A program made the translations under genes and the position numbers. Below are positions 23,630-38,600 of a stretch of 64,000 nt of DNA, one piece after another (position 1 is the stretch's first letter; every line of letters starts with the position of its first letter). The DNA is taken from assembly GCA_025024175.1 (NCBI GenBank), contig QCXZ01000001.1, positions 3,534,001 through 3,598,000 on the forward strand, given 5' to 3'. Under the pieces are notes generated by a model, which saw only the letters and a program-made list of their open reading frames with translations, searched no databases and was not told the DNA's origin. The DNA comes from Rhyzopertha dominica (lineage: Eukaryota > Arthropoda > Insecta > Coleoptera > Bostrichidae).

Positions 23630-25195
23630 TGTGACCTTTGATACGTCAACAATCTGGGCAGGGTATTGGTTTGATAGGAAATTGAAGATTCTTGTGTCTC
23701 CAAACATAAGAAATTTGGAAAACTTAAAAGCACGAGCGTCAAAGACTATTCGCGCATCTGCCACTGCTTTAATGGCAACCTTCAATTTAATTCCAGGAGC
23801 CGGTCGGTATCTTGAAATATTGAAATTTACTAAGATGTCCCCTATTTTAAAAAATATCGATTCCTCATTAATCACTAATTGCAGGTCCATAGCTATTCTT
23901 TGCAACTTGGTAAATTGCTCGCGATCTTACGAAAGAGTTTACGAAAATATTTACAGATCTTGAAAACATTTAATATCCCCCTTTCAGCACTGGTTTATGC
24001 AAAACGAATCAACTGTTACTAACTTGATAAGCTTCACTTAATATGTATAGGATGTCCTTGATCGCCAAGGACAGGTTGACGTGATCAGGAGGCATTCGAT
24101 CAGATTAATCACTTGTTTTACTAGCAAAATTGGAATACATAGGGTTCTCTTCAGACCTACAGGCTTTAATGAAATCATATCTACTNAACGCAAGGCAATT
24201 TGTGCAATATCGCGGTTTTGAGTCAAAGGAATACTTGGTTACTTCGGGAATCCCAAAAGGCTCCAACCTAGGGCTCCTTGTATTTTCATTATTCATTTAC
24301 GATTTATCAACAAAATTAAAATTAATTCATCTTTTTTTGCCGACGATTTGAAGCTATATTTTAAAATAAAGCCTATGACTGACTGTTTTAACTTGCAGAA
24401 TGTCTTAAACACGGTTACTTAATGGTGTGCTGAAAACTTCCTAAAATTGAGTGTATTTAAGTGTAAGTCCATATCTTTTAGTAGAAAGCAAAATCCGTTA
24501 CCTTTTAAATATTGCATAAATGGTAGGTAGACAAAACTGTAAAAATAATGGATTTAGGAGTAGTGTTATATGCGCGTTTAACATTTGCTGAGCACATTGC
24601 TCAGGTTGCTAAGTCTGCATCAAGACTGCTAGGCTTTTGTCCTAGAAACTGGGGTAATTTTACGGATAGCAGAACATTTCAGTTAGTGCAAGTAACATTT
24701 ATTAGACCTAAGCTTAAATATGCAGGTATTATATAGGACCAAATTTATCGCAGCCATTTGTGTTCTTTATAATCAGTGCAAGGAAGATATTTAGTATGTT
24801 TTTGAGGTGTTGGGGGTACTATCCTCAAAAGGGATATGATCACAACATTCTTCTTGAAGTATTTGACTTGAAGTCACGATTTTTTATGATATATTATAGA
24901 ACAAAATAGACTGTACTTTATTACTTGATCAGGTTGTATGTTTAGTCCCGAGATTGCATTCACGTTTATACTTAACTTTCTACAATAAACCATGAAGAAG
25001 TAACTTACGAATTAGATCGCCTCTTTTCAGACTGCGTAAAGTATTCAGCGAGCTCTATAATAGGTGTGATGTAAACATTTACATATAAGGAAAGTCATGT
25101 TGCTTTATATAGTAATACTTTACATTTTGATTGTTAATCTGTAGCTGGGTATAACCTGTTGAAAATATTTTTATTATTATTATTATTATTATTAT
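23630..25195 (+). mobile_element. LINE relic with (TTA)n tail
   Basis: Successive frames encode KNIDSSLITNCRSIAILCNL (RT fingers), TSGIPKGSNLGLLVFSLFIY (motif B), FADDLKLYF (motif C, near 24340), WCAENFLKLSVFKCKSISFS and LGVVLYARLTFAEHI (thumb). It ends in a TTA/ATT tract at 25166-25195. Many frame breaks and one ambiguous base at 24186. Confidence 0.75.
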
Positions 25196-25466
25196 AAAAA
25201 CAATTAAGTTCAAAACTTTGGGTTCATTTTATAGCCTCTCTTCCCTCATCATCAAGAACCTGAGATTACTACAGCTTAAAACCAGCAAGTGATTCTCATA
25301 ATTCCCTAATTATTGCAAGGGAGTGTCCCTCTCCATAGCTAATCACTTATTTTCTCATTTAATCCACGCGCTACTTAAATACTGCAAAGCAAAGCACTCT
25401 AATCTGATTGCATACATTTTGAATATCTTCTGACCACGAAGATATCAGTTTTCAGATCGACAGTAA

Positions 25467-25611
25467 ATGACGTACAATCCCTCTTCTGTTGGAAGGAGAC
25501 TCATGGAAAGAAACAACGTACGGAATTTAAATGCGTTGAATACTCTGCATGCTAACAGCAGGATTGGGATGGAGACGATAAGGCCTGTTGCCATTGCCTT
25601 TGAGCCACCAG
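25467..25611 (+). CDS. Candidate alternative first coding exon of aquaporin B
   Basis: ATG 25467 opens 48 codons (MTYNPSSVGRRLMERNNVRN..., ending AIAFEPP) and meets a strong donor, GTGAGT at 25612, in phase 1. Aquaporin B exon 2 at 31686 starts with two bases and so needs a phase-1 partner; the nearer exon 29633-29654 also has that phase. Use of this exon would give a longer, basic N-terminal tail before the first membrane helix. Transcript evidence is lacking. Confidence 0.5.
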
Positions 25612-26349
25612 GTGAGTCTGTTTATTTAATTCAATTAAGAAAAACTGAAGTTAAGTGCTTAAATTAAAATTAAAAACAGTAGATTTTGGTAAGGAAAAAT
25701 GCTTGTATTTGAAGGAAATCTAGTATACGCCTACGCATAATGTCATTTCACGATAAATGGTTCTGTTTGTTTTTCTCGGCATTGAACATCACGTTTTCTA
25801 TTATTTCCACATAAAAATGCCCTGCCGTATCTTGCATAAGACAGCTGTACTATGTCTGTTTTATAATCTAACAAAAATAAACCATAAATAACTGAATATT
25901 TATTACCTGATGTCGCCCTATGTGGTTTATATAAATTTACAATATCTTGTTCCTCATTAAAGTGTGTTTTTACAGTAAATAATGAAGTTTCATTATCTTT
26001 ACTGTAACAGGATCTGAAGACAGAAGCAAAGTATCAGAGTGTTACGAACTGCATTTGATTTTTCTTTTCACTTCATTAAAAAAATAGTAGTTATCTATTC
26101 CTTTATGTTATGTATTTTCATATATTTACTGTGCTCAATTTTCATTTATTAGCAGTTACTTAATGTAGAAATTAATTAAAATGTAAGATAATTTTCTTGT
26201 ATTAGATAATCATTGCTAATACAAACAAATAAAAGCAACTAATCGCTATCAATGTAAGCGTCACTTTCGTCATTAGAATTGTCGTCCACATTAATAATAA
26301 CCTCCTCAGTTCCTTCAGTTGTAGCTCTACTAAAAATCCTCGAGCCTTA

Positions 26350-27300
26350 GCTAATTTGTAGATATCATATTTTTTTTGCCTTCCAGAACATCAAACATGT
26401 TCTGACTAAAGCTAGAAAGATTAGTAACAGTAGACCGTTTGTGGATAAAACCATGCTGCCTTGGTAATATAACATTACTAACAGCAACGTAAATAGTTTT
26501 GTGTTTCGCAAAATTAGGCAATATAGCAATCGGCCTATAATTGCAAGCTTCAGTCGCATCACCACGGGTCACAAGCGTACTGTGTTCCACGCGTCAGGAA
26601 ACTTACAGGTTTACAGCGTTACTTCAATCTCTAATGAGAAGAATTTGATCGGAACCAGATGTGAACTTATTGTTTAATTTGGAAACGGCGGATGCAATAT
26701 CATCTTCCGATATAAACGATATGTTCATAACAGAGTTGTTAACAGGGCAATTTTGACAAAGCGCCAAAAGAAAATATACTTGAATCCTTAAAAACACTAA
26801 AAAAATATTCTCTGAATTCCTAAACTATGGTCAGTGGGTCATCGGACAAACACCCTCACACAGCTTAGTCGGAACTCGTCCGCAACAACATTTGGAATTT
26901 GTGAGTGTCCAAAATTTTTCACTATTACGCTTAATTTCATTTTCAGTTTGATTATTATACTGCTTAAAGGCAGCATTTAATTGACTTTTATCTGAACACG
27001 AACATCTCTATCTTTAATCAGATCTCAATCCTGTCCCGTTCTTTTATAGGTCTTATGCAAGTAGAGGCCTTCAGTCTCATATTATGAATAAGTTTATTAG
27101 AGTACCATGTTGAAAAATTATGCTTTCTCGGCGCAGATACATAAGTAGGCACAACCATATCAAAAGGTCCATAGAGACAATCATAAAAGAGTGTGCAAGC
27201 ATCATCATTTGTACATTTATCAAAAAAAAACACCAATAGGTTTTACATAATGTGTCATACAGATTAGGAAAATTTGCTTTGCGGAAATTGCTACTTGTGA
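26350..27300 (-). mobile_element. LINE relic (linker and RT start), antisense in aquaporin B region
   Basis: The minus strand has FDMVVPTYVSAPRKHNFSTW with WYSNKLIHNMRLKAS (endonuclease-RT linker) and then CNYRPIAILPNFAKHK and ILPRQHGFIHKRSTVTN (RT fingers/palm). Frames are broken. Confidence 0.65.
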
Positions 27301-27999
27301 TACTACCAGTTTTGGGAGATATCCTCTATGTTGCCGATGCATTATGAAATATGTTTACATACGCATTATTTTTCCAAAATGCAGTTTCGGTGAATCAATC
27401 AAGACTCGGATCTAATTCATACGGATTTAACTCGTTCTCGTAAACAAACAACAAGTTGACGTGAAGGTTTTTGGCAGGGCTGTGTGCCAAAATTGTGCTG
27501 TTGCTCCAGACAAAGTTCACAGACATTTTCTGACATGGACCCGTAGGTCTTGTGAAACAGATAATTCATTATAATCTAAAAATACTATCCACCCGATCTC
27601 TCTGGTCCAAAGACGAGCTGATAAGGTTGAAAGATTCCCTCGAATACGACGGTGTTGCCGCGATGTTGATATGTTAGTGAAATGGTATAATAAGATATAT
27701 ATGAAATTAAAGAAGTAACGCATAAAATTCAAAAGAGGTATTTGAAGAGTTTGAAGGAATTCTGAAACAGCTAACCAAAGATTTAAAAAGAGATTTATTC
27801 TGAAACCGTTGAAACAGACTTTATGTTACCATAAAAAAAACATGACGTAACCAATTTTTTTTGATAGAACAAAGACATTTCAAGAGGAGACATTTGGTTT
27901 CAGCAAGATGATGCAACAGCATATTTTGTTCGGCGGTAGGTTGCTTTCTTTATGATAATCTTGCCTCCCCTATCGCCAGTTTTGATTTCTCTACGGAGT

Positions 28000-28920
28000 G
28001 TTCGAAGAAAAAGTGTTGAGACTACTATGTTTTCTTAATATGCGAGGATGACCCTATTCTATCCAACAACAGATGGTTAAATAAGTGCATTCATCGATCT
28101 TGACGATGTTACGGAGTACAATTGCCTTTGTACCCCCAACAGGTACCAGCAAGCTTATGCAGGATGTTATTTCTACTCTCTAATAATTTTTACTGATGTT
28201 TTCTAGGTGTTAGGGACGTATCTAGGGTCACTCCAAGCCCAAGATATTTTGGCGAGAAGTTATGTTTGGGAATTATGTTATTTAACATAATTTGAAGTTG
28301 TTTTGTCTTTTGATTATTGTTGAGATGAGAACACGTTACTTCTGTCTTCAATGGATTAGGGTCTAAGCGCCAAGCTTTGAAATAGCAATTCATAATCTAT
28401 GTCTCTTGAAAGTACAGAAAAGTCTTTACTTTGCAAAACCAATGGAACTTTTTTATTCCCGAAACACTCTGAATTGACGTTGTGACAGCATTCCGGCGAT
28501 GAGCTTTACAGTCTTTCCACATTGTAGAGTATTAAATAGTTTTTCCACAAAGTATCATGGGCCGCCGATAAGCCGTCAATCGTTTCTGAAAACCAGCTTC
28601 AGCATATATTGCTAGAACCAAGACTTGGTTGCAGCAGCCTCTGTTCTTCCTAAAACCTACTTGTTCCTTTGAAAGTGAGTCTTTAATAATAGGTCCTATT
28701 CTCTGGTAGAGTAATTTCTCTAGTAGCTTGTAGCAGACACTCAGAAGGGCAATGGGTCATTTGGAGGTTTCCCAGGCTTCAAGACAAGCAATATTATAGA
28801 AATATAGCAACCATCAGTTGGTATTGCTCCTTAATGGCTTAATTCAGTTTCTTCTTGGGCATTTTCATTGAGCTTCCATTAATATTTCATCGTCAATAAG
28901 TTTTCAGTAATTTCCACATC
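28000..28920 (-). mobile_element. Second LINE relic (RT palm and thumb), antisense
   Basis: Near 28600-28700 the minus strand reads SKEQVGFRKNRGCCNQVL and IYAEAGFQKRL, a conserved RT block. At 28393-28190 it reads WRLDPNPLKTEVTCSHLNNN and FSPKYLGLGVTLDTSL, the thumb. Type differs from the relic at 26.4 kb. Heavily mutated. Confidence 0.65.
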
Positions 28921-29632
28921 ATTATCCACGTTTGCCAAATTTTGCCAGTCTTCTGCATGGGCAATATTTGCGAATTAGAACTGTTGTCCCTATTGAGCAA
29001 ATGGAAGATCATAATAGTTTTGCTTATCCTGTTAAACGAAGACGCAGTTCTGTCAGTGGCAGTTCATATTCATCATTAAATTCTTATTTACCTGACTGAA
29101 ATCCAGCATGATCAATTGTGGTTTGAAGCTTTTAATATTTTTTATCCAATAATGATTTTACAAGATCGACAATTTGGGCTCACTCAAATAACAGTAACAT
29201 TACACATTTCTTGTGTTTCATGTTGTTCACCACGATTTGCCGTCGTTTTGAAGATCCCTCGAACAGACCACCATACAAGGTTAATCCAAAAACTATATGT
29301 GGATTTAAGAAAAACCCCGGCCATTTCGAAAAAAAGACTGATATTTCATGGCTTCAGCAACTGGAATTTTTCCAAGATAGCATGTCTTAGAAACAGCTAT
29401 AGTCTTGTGTTGTGTGATTCCCAACAAATACAAACATGTAGTTCTCCTGGAATTTGAAATACAACCGGCAACGTCTTCTTTTAGAGCGCATGTTCGCTCT
29501 ACAATATTCAAACTTTGCGCCAGTGCGTTTGAACGGGCGATCACAGTTCAATTTTATTCCCAGAATATTCTTGGTGTTTACTTCGGCGGAATCAAAGACA
29601 GAAGTGAATTAAACAAAGTTTTGTGTGTGAAA

Positions 29633-32600
29633 ATGCCGGCCATTGGTGGACTTGGTAAGTCAGATTTGCAATTTATAACTTTTACTTGTAGCCGGAAAAT
29701 CAGACGCGCATGAATTTAATTATTTGGTGGATGAACTGTCACCTTACCCGTGGGCATATATATATTACATATTAATGTTGGATGACCTCTTGGCAAAGGT
29801 GTACATAATCCATCCGTTTTATTCATGCACAAGTGAAAATGAAATAGATTGTATGTGTGCTTCAAAAAATTACACACTGCAACTCGTTGATAGCTATATT
29901 TAGTATCTATGACAAGTGGCACGACAAACAACATCCTCTTGCAACAGTTTTCTTCCATCTCGATAACATTCTTCAGATCTGGAAAACATGCTCCCTTTTA
30001 TTCAAACATGCCAGTTATCTTTTTGAGCGATAAACACGGTTTAATAACAACATACTTCTAACGGATAAATGGGGAGTACGTTGAAAATAAATCTATCGAA
30101 GAAATGCATTATCACATTATATAATTAAAAATGTATCATTATTGCATCAACTTGATTAACACTTTTAGGTATCGCATTTGATTAAGACGATTAATTAGCA
30201 ACGTTGTTTATCGTTATTTAGTTAATTGAAACTAAGTAGGTCGATTTGTAAAAAAAATGACCTGTTTTTTTCGTGGGAAAGTTGGCGAGTTTCATATTAA
30301 CGCTTTATGTAACTAATGGTTTTCTCACACTCGTTTGCAGTGTTTGCACAAAAATGATGTTTTTTTAGTCAGGCAGATAGGTAGACATAAAACAATCGAA
30401 CTTTGATCATCATTATTATTACTGGTTTGTTTCTGCATGTCATAAGGCTAAAACGATGAGTTTTTAAATTTAAAGGATTAGATATTTGCTGTTATATACA
30501 TATTTAAAAAATTGTCTACCAAATGCTTCCCTAAGAATAACTCTCTTTGCATTTATCCGTACACTGTGTATGTAAAATGCCATGCCATATTATTTTGGTC
30601 AGTTTTGACACATACTTTTTTGTTTTGATTTTATATATTATCCATAAGTAGATAACTAATGTAGGTAATACATAACTAATCAAATTTGCAAGATATACGA
30701 AAAATCAGTATTATCACTTTCTCTTTCAAAATTCATTCCAAACGACAATAAGTAGACTCTGTTTCGAATAGATAATACTCCGTAAAAATAGATTCAGACA
30801 GGTCAGTTTTAAAACAGGACTTTGGCTTGATGTATAGCAACACAGTATTTTCAGATTTATAGCAAACTGTCCATTAAAGTGCAGTTATTATTTTCTAAAA
30901 CTAAATTGATCATAAATGTCACTGTATGCTCTTTGATGTGTTTCTGCTTTCAATCCAATTTATAAAAGGTTGCTTTGTGTGTAGGTGTTTTGGAAATGTA
31001 CGTAATATTTTTAAAACAGTACAGGTACCAACTTTTCTGCAAGCATAAAGGGTATAGTCGAACAAGACTAGTGTGGCGACCCCCAAAGGCTACATTTTAT
31101 GAATCTTTTGCAATCTAATCAATGATATTATCTTGCACGTAGAGCACACCTTTGGCATGTTTTCTGCTGTTGTTTATATATATATATATATTTGTCTTTC
31201 CAAAGTATCCACTGCAGTGGCCTTATCCGGTTATACCCAATATACATTTTTTAGAAAGTATAATCACCTGGAGTTTTGATAAGTAAAATAAATAACCGTA
31301 TAGTTTTTCAGTAAATTGGTCTTCCAATTATCAATATCGGCAAAAATACGTCACCCATCAATAATGGCCACACCTTGAAAATAATTATACTAGATACGAA
31401 CTATAAAAAATTGAATCTATAATTTGGCAGGAGTGTTTAAATGCGTGGTTTTGTAATAAGATATATATCGCAGAAGTTTGTTCAATTTGACCTCGACATG
31501 AACGATTAGTTCTTCAAATGCAAGAATCGTAAGTGGGAGTTAGAGCAGTTGATTCTAGCTGCTTTTCTGTTTGGTGTCTTCTCCTTAATAAGGAAGCAAT
31601 TACACTTAAACAGCTATTATGATTTAACGCGTGTATGCCACAAATTGATGAAATACAGGATTATTCGTTTTCTGTTTTGTTTCAGAGAAGAAGATTGTCA
31701 TAGCTGACAAATTGACAACAGGAGACAGAATCAAGCTATGTGCGTCGGAGTTTGTGGGAACCGCCATACTCTTGTTCTTGGGATGCATGGGCTGCGTCGC
31801 AAGCATCACTGGAGGTCCCATACCACATGAACAGATCTCATTTACCTTTGGATTGGCCGTCATGATCTCACTTCAGGTACGAGATGGTTAACATCTCGCT
31901 GCACCTTAACAGTATTAAATTTAGTTTGAATGAGTTGATGAATCTGATTTTTTTATGTAATAAACTATTTGCAGACAAATTTCAAGATCCAGTAAGTTTT
32001 TGAGACTCCAGGTCTGTGAAAAACTTTAAAATAGTGGGCATCGACTCTTTGATAAACTTCGACCAACTGCATTTGAATTTTGAATTTGAGGACATATAAA
32101 TACATTTTTTTGCGATATCATTTATTTTAATTCAATTTGATTCATTGTTATTTTATTATAAAAACATCACATACGTATTAAGCAGGTAAACTATACTAGT
32201 TCTATTTTCCATATCCACAAAAGCCATTGGAAATGTATCTCTCTGGCCACCATCTATAAATAGATACGTTTATTCAATCACAGTTGATATTATTATGATT
32301 TATTATTTGAGCTTAAGAATCATTTCGTTAGCTGACCCCTGCTGATTAACCCCAGGAAGTGTCCTATATACAAAAAATACCATATGCATAACATTGTTTT
32401 GGGTCAAATAGAGCAAAAACAGAATTTTTTCCATCGTGTTCACGGTCAAAGTTATCGTCAATGAGCAGGTCAAATAGATTTTGAACGGTTATCGTATAAA
32501 CCAAAACATTGTTACGTTAACATTCGGGGATATCTAGAACAAATAGCCGCACCTAAAAGTTATTACTTTAAACTGCTTAAAACTTTTGTTGCGTTAGATT

Positions 32601-35600
32601 TTGTTTTGCTATCGAATTGTAACAATAAGGGTATGCAGGGTATTTATTTTAACTTGTAATTCGGAACAGTTCTATCCCTTCAAAGTTATAGGGGTTAAAA
32701 AACTAATATGGGAGTTATAACTATAAAATATGAAGAACTACCCCTTCATGTTAGCTACAAATGGGGGTAAAGTTACTAAATTTTGGAGCGTGTAATTTGA
32801 CTAAAATCTAAAGTTTGGGAATAAAATAGACACGTTATTTATTTAGTAATTTACGAAAGAGGGAGTGTTAACAAATAAATACTGAAACAATGGCCAATAC
32901 CAGTATTGAAAATATAGCACGATTAAATACGATCGCAATATTTTATGAGTATTGGATTTAATCCTGATCAAGCTGCAGAAGTATATGCGGTGTAATTATT
33001 TATTAGTTAGTGTTATTATACATCTGTTTTGGTTTGTTTAAAAGGTTTCCTAAGAGAAGGCAACCCCATAAAGTAACTTACTCAAGATTTAAAATAATTT
33101 ACTACCTTACGGATGTTTTATGAGAAAGAAAACGCAAAAATGATCTGATTAATGTTCTAGCAATGGTAGAGAAAAACCCGAAAACGTCTGTTAGAGAAAT
33201 AGAAAAAATAGATTGGGGTGTCAATGACAAGCGCCGAGGATACACGACAGTTGCAGAAGCATATTTGAAGGAGTCAGAAATTATCTGTGAAGAAAGCTCA
33301 CCGATACTGATCAAATTAGACTTAATGCATCTGTGATTGTTAACACTACATCAAGCAGATATTCAAGATAGTACTATTTGTTGTTCTATGTAGTAAAGCT
33401 TCTTATTCCTTCATCCAGCATCCAGTAACCTTAATAATTGNACTGCAAATGTCAGTATGTATTTCTAATAGTTGTAATAATTGTGGTGGGAGTGATTATA
33501 TTCATATTCATTGTAATTTTGACTTTCCGCTAGGGTTTTTGGGGATCTATTTTCCCTATATAAGGTGAATTTCTATATTTTCGACGAATGTGATGCAATT
33601 ATTTAGGAATTATGTTTACTGGTCCCACCCTGTACATATATTCACGTTTCCAAATAAACGAACATCTATTTCGTTAATTTATAGTTAAGATCTTGGGCGT
33701 ACCGAAGAGGAGGCAAGGAAGGGCAGCTGCCCCCCTCCCTGGATCTGGGTTGCCAACTCTGGGCCCTTCCAATTTCCCATACATTTAGCTGGTTAATTAT
33801 GTGTGTACACCTAAAAATTGTTTTATTTACAAAATTGTAAATACAGTAAAATTTATAGGCAAGTGTATTTCACAATTTTCATCTAGAACTCATATTTGAC
33901 CTTCTCTAATAAGTCGTTGTCAAATGGTTTCCAAGCTTAATCGATGCCATGTGCGTCTTGAAGCTGTAACTGCAACATTCTTGTTGTGACGAATCGTTAT
34001 CTTAGGGCGGATATAGTTTTAAAAGACTATCTTGATCAGGATCAGTCATAATACGATTTCTTCTAAAGTACAGCTCTTCTACCTTTTCCTATAAAGATTG
34101 TTGAACTAACTACTGTTATATGAAATCACATCAGAATCTGTCATATATTCGGTGATAACTTTTGTACCAAATTTCTAAATTCACATTACATTTTAACAAT
34201 TAATACAAAGAAAACAAATAAAACTAAAAATCCATCCGAACTCAAGATTATGAAAGTCAATTTATTTAATATAAGTTTTAGGAATCCAGTAAAAGCATTA
34301 TCAGCACGAATTAAAGCCCGGTGTGTTGTTAAAAATGCAATTAAATATATTTCAGTTTATTTAAATGAAGCTTAATTTAGTTAAAATATTAAGTAGTCGG
34401 TTAATTTTTAAGAGCAATACACTGCAAGATAATATGTTGGTAGTTCTTTTTAGAAAACTTTTCAAGCTATTTATCGCACACCGCAGCTTTATTTTTTTTT
34501 TCTCTTTTTAGTGCTTTGGTCACATATCAGGATCTCACATAAACCCAGTGGTCACCATAACAGCAGCAGTTCTGGGTAACATGCCATTAGTTCAAGTGCC
34601 CATTTACTTTTTTGGCCAACTCTTGGGGGCATTGGCCGGTTTCGGAGCGTTGAAGGTATGAAATCGCAAAATCAAAACACACACCACAAAATCTCACGAT
34701 CCCCAGGTGGTGACGCCATCTCAACATCTGCCAACGAAGATAGTGAGCACTCCAGAAGGAAATTTGACTTTCGGTGTATGTTCGCCTTCCATGAACCTGG
34801 ATCTTTCCGTTGGACAGACCTTCCTGGTGGAATTCTTCGCCTCCTTGATACTGGTGTTCGTTTGTTGCGGGGTATGGGATAAAAGAAATCGCGACAAACA
34901 CGATTCCGCCCCCGTTAGATTTGGACTGGCAGTCGCTGCCCTAGCCATGGCCGCCGTGAGTAAAATAATAGTTTATTTTGGCGGGAAAAAGCGAGCTTGA
35001 ATTGTTTCAGGGACCCTACACCGGTGCCAACATGAATCCCGTCCGGAGTTTTGCCCCTGCTCTGTTGAATGGGGACTGGCACCTGCAGTGGGTAAGGAAG
35101 CTAAATTAGCCTTCTCTATTTCTACTTCCAGTGCTCCTTGCTGAATCAACATATCCCACAGCATTGAAAATTTAAAAAGTAATACCTGTTTTCAAAAAGG
35201 GAGACTCAAACAATTATCGTCATATATTAATTACTTAGGAATTAATATTCTCAGTCCAACAATTCTTGCAGGCTTTGAATCCAAAAATTTTACATATGTC
35301 ACGTGCTTAGACTTGTCAAGAGCATTTGACTGTGTGGCATATACAATATTATTAGACTGACTGAAGTGATATTCGTTTAGTTGTAGAAGTATTAACTTAA
35401 TTGCGAACTATTTAAGTCATAGGGAGCAGTATGTAGTCATCTACCAGACCATGTCTTCTAGAAATATATTTATTATTGATTTGGCCACATCGATCTTGTT
35501 TGCCAACTTTATAGTGTTTGCAGATCATACTACATCATATACAAATACGTAGAGATCATCTGAAAATAATGGATTAATTTACTAAAAACCGTTTAGTGGT

Positions 35601-38600
35601 TAATCATAGTAAAACACAAAATATTATGTTTTCAATAATTGAAGATGTTCCTTACAATGATCCTGTATAGTAATGCAACTCACTTACCGTTTCTACAACC
35701 CTGCAATACTATTTACCTTTCATTTACAGGTACAGTTGGAACGACACGCGACCCCTCATAAATCAAACCCTCTCTTTGTGATTTTGCTAATTTCCAGCGC
35801 CGGCTGCAAGCCGTTTTAAAACTCGTTTTTTTGTTTGTGTAGTGTATATTATTCTAAGTAGTTTTTAATCATTCGGTTAATAAGAGGTTTTACATCGATC
35901 GTTTTTATTTACGTCTCAAAATTAATTGTACGTAGTTTTAGATGAGTAGCAACATTATTTTGCACAAGTAAAATATATCTAGTTATAATGAAATTTGTAA
36001 TCTAACTAGACAACATGCACATCTGAGCTTTTTTTAATATGCAAAGGAAAATCTCGCATTCCTAAACATTTTTATTTTGATTTTTAATATTCCTGTAATA
36101 TTTATATTCTGTGATTATGTTGAATGCTGTGCTAGCCGAAAATTATAAACAATACATTTTAATATTTTTACAATCTTTTAACTATTGGAAACATGCGGTT
36201 AACGGTTAACATAACTAAATATGTAAATAAAAGACAAGTATTTTAAACGAAAATAATAAGAATATATTTTTTTATCTAAAGCTCTAAATACAAAAATAAT
36301 TCCATACATCTATTATATTTTTATAAAAAAAGTCTTACAAGTTTACACGGACATAACTTAAATATATTAATTATTATCATCATCACTATTGTCAAATTCT
36401 GAATCACTGCTAGCATCATCATTAACATGTATTATAAAATTTTGAAAATTTGGGGATACATAGCCATCTTCAATTTCAATAACATGCTTAGTACAGCTTT
36501 TCCACAGTTCTTTCGTTATGCTATTTACCTCTCTACGCACTAAATCTATAACTCCCGTACTTAAACGCAGACATGTATTGTTTCTTCGTATTCCTTTTTT
36601 AAGCGTACTCCACATTAATTCCATTGGGCTTAGGACGCAATAATACGGTGGCAAACGCATAACTATATGTCCATGTCATTTTGCTAGTTCACCAACTCGA
36701 TATTGTTTAGGTATGTTGAGAATTTTTATTATTGTCAACAGATCTTTTTTGGTAACTTTTCCATCCGAAATTGTAATTTTATTTTTTTTCATGTAACCAA
36801 TTATTTCTATTTTTTTGTAGCTGATGTTGGCGCCTTGTTCATTAATTTTGAATGATAACTCGCGTTATCCATGACTATAACAGATCCTGGTTGTAGCCCT
36901 GGCAGTAACTGATGCTGAAACCAAGTTTCAAAAAGTGCANAGTCCATGTCGCAATGGTAGTCAGCAGAGCAATTTTCGATCTGTTTCGCTGACAGTAATA
37001 AGCTATTTTCCACCCATCCATCACTTCCTCCCGCATGAAGAATTATAATTCTTTTTATTTGTCCCATCTGTCAGACCTTTTTTTTATCAAGTCGTGGGTG
37101 TCGTACCACGTTTCACCCAAATATACGATATTACGATTTTCTTGGCAGTACCTTCTGATTTCGATTATATAATCCTATCTCATTCTTTTTAGTCGGGTTG
37201 ATTCCATTATGGACAAACGTTGGTTTAATGTACTATAATTAAAACCGATGCTCCTCAAGTATTTTCTGAACCACTCTTCGCAATAACTTATGTCATATCC
37301 TAATTCCAAAAGTTACGATTTCAGACTTGCGGTAGTTGGAACTTTATTTTCCTTATACATTTGGTAAATCACTTTTTTAATTTCTATCCCAAGCTCTTTT
37401 GATATATTTAGAAATTTCTCCAAATTGCGTGATTTTCTTGAATTGCCTTTATTTTCAATAATATCGCTCACAGTCGTGTTGGTGTCCCCACCAACCATTT
37501 CACTTGTCACTTTTAACTGAGCACTACACTCTTTTTTTTATCAAAAAATTGTATACATTTTTTATGATTTCTTTGGCATCTTGGGTAAGGTAACGACGAT
37601 TCCTTTTGTTTTCTTCAATTTGCACTTCCATGTCACCGTCAGCAACTTCATTCTGAGCGGTACTTGGAGCAGCTTTTTCCCAAGGTGGGAACAATTTTCG
37701 CTTCTCTTGTCTCGTGCACAGAAATACTAAGACTGAATGCTAGTTTTGGTTTGACCGGTAGTGAACTTTAAAAAATCCGACCCTGCTTAACCATCTTCCG
37801 AAAATCGGACCTAAATTTATGGTGATCCGGTTATTTGCGGTAACTTGTGAGGGGCCGCCTGCTGTTCGAGATGAAAGATAAATTTTATTGCAGGGTTGTA
37901 ATAACGGTAAGAGAGTTCCATTACTATACTATTACTTGGTATTTCCCTCGATTCTGCTATGATATAGGAACCTCATATTGATCATTGTAAACTTTCAACA
38001 AAATTATCATGCTTCGTCAGTTAGCTTTATATGTTTCTAACCGAGAATAAAAGAGATAATTTGGAAAAGTCAGTTATCAATAAAATAAGTTGTAAAAAAT
38101 GCGAGAAAGCTATGTAGAACAGACTAAAAGTATTCTAGGTATTACAGTTAAGGAGCATATATCATATATTAAATACTTCTTGCTACTTCCTGAAACTAAC
38201 TATGAAACGTTAGCAAAAACAAATAAAAAAAAACAGGATTAAAACCTGCCAAATTAGATTTTTATTCTTGATCCCGAACCCTGTTACTTTTGAAATACAG
38301 TAAAATAGATAAATTATACCTATAAATTTCATTCGGACGACTTTTTATGAATTCGCACTTCTTCGAAAAAATGATCTATTTTTGAAGAGAAACCGCTGCT
38401 TTGCGACTGCCACTAAGCTAGCAAGGGCACAAAACACTTAAGCAAAAGACCCTAGTAATCCATTTAATTAGGTTTCATATAATGCTTAACTGGTCTAAAT
38501 CGAGTTTTTACGTTTAATTTTCAGGTATACTGGATTGCCCCTATTGCTGCTGCATTTTTTGGAGCGTTACTATACAGGATATTGTTCACCACTCCAATTC

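Noticed and set aside
31160..31200. (TA)n run in aquaporin B intron 1
   Set aside because: Short simple repeat, common in AT-rich insect DNA; no further meaning.
33102..33314. Minus-strand open frame in aquaporin B intron 2
   Set aside because: The plus strand of the same stretch reads as a transposase helix-turn-helix fragment, so the minus frame is a shadow.
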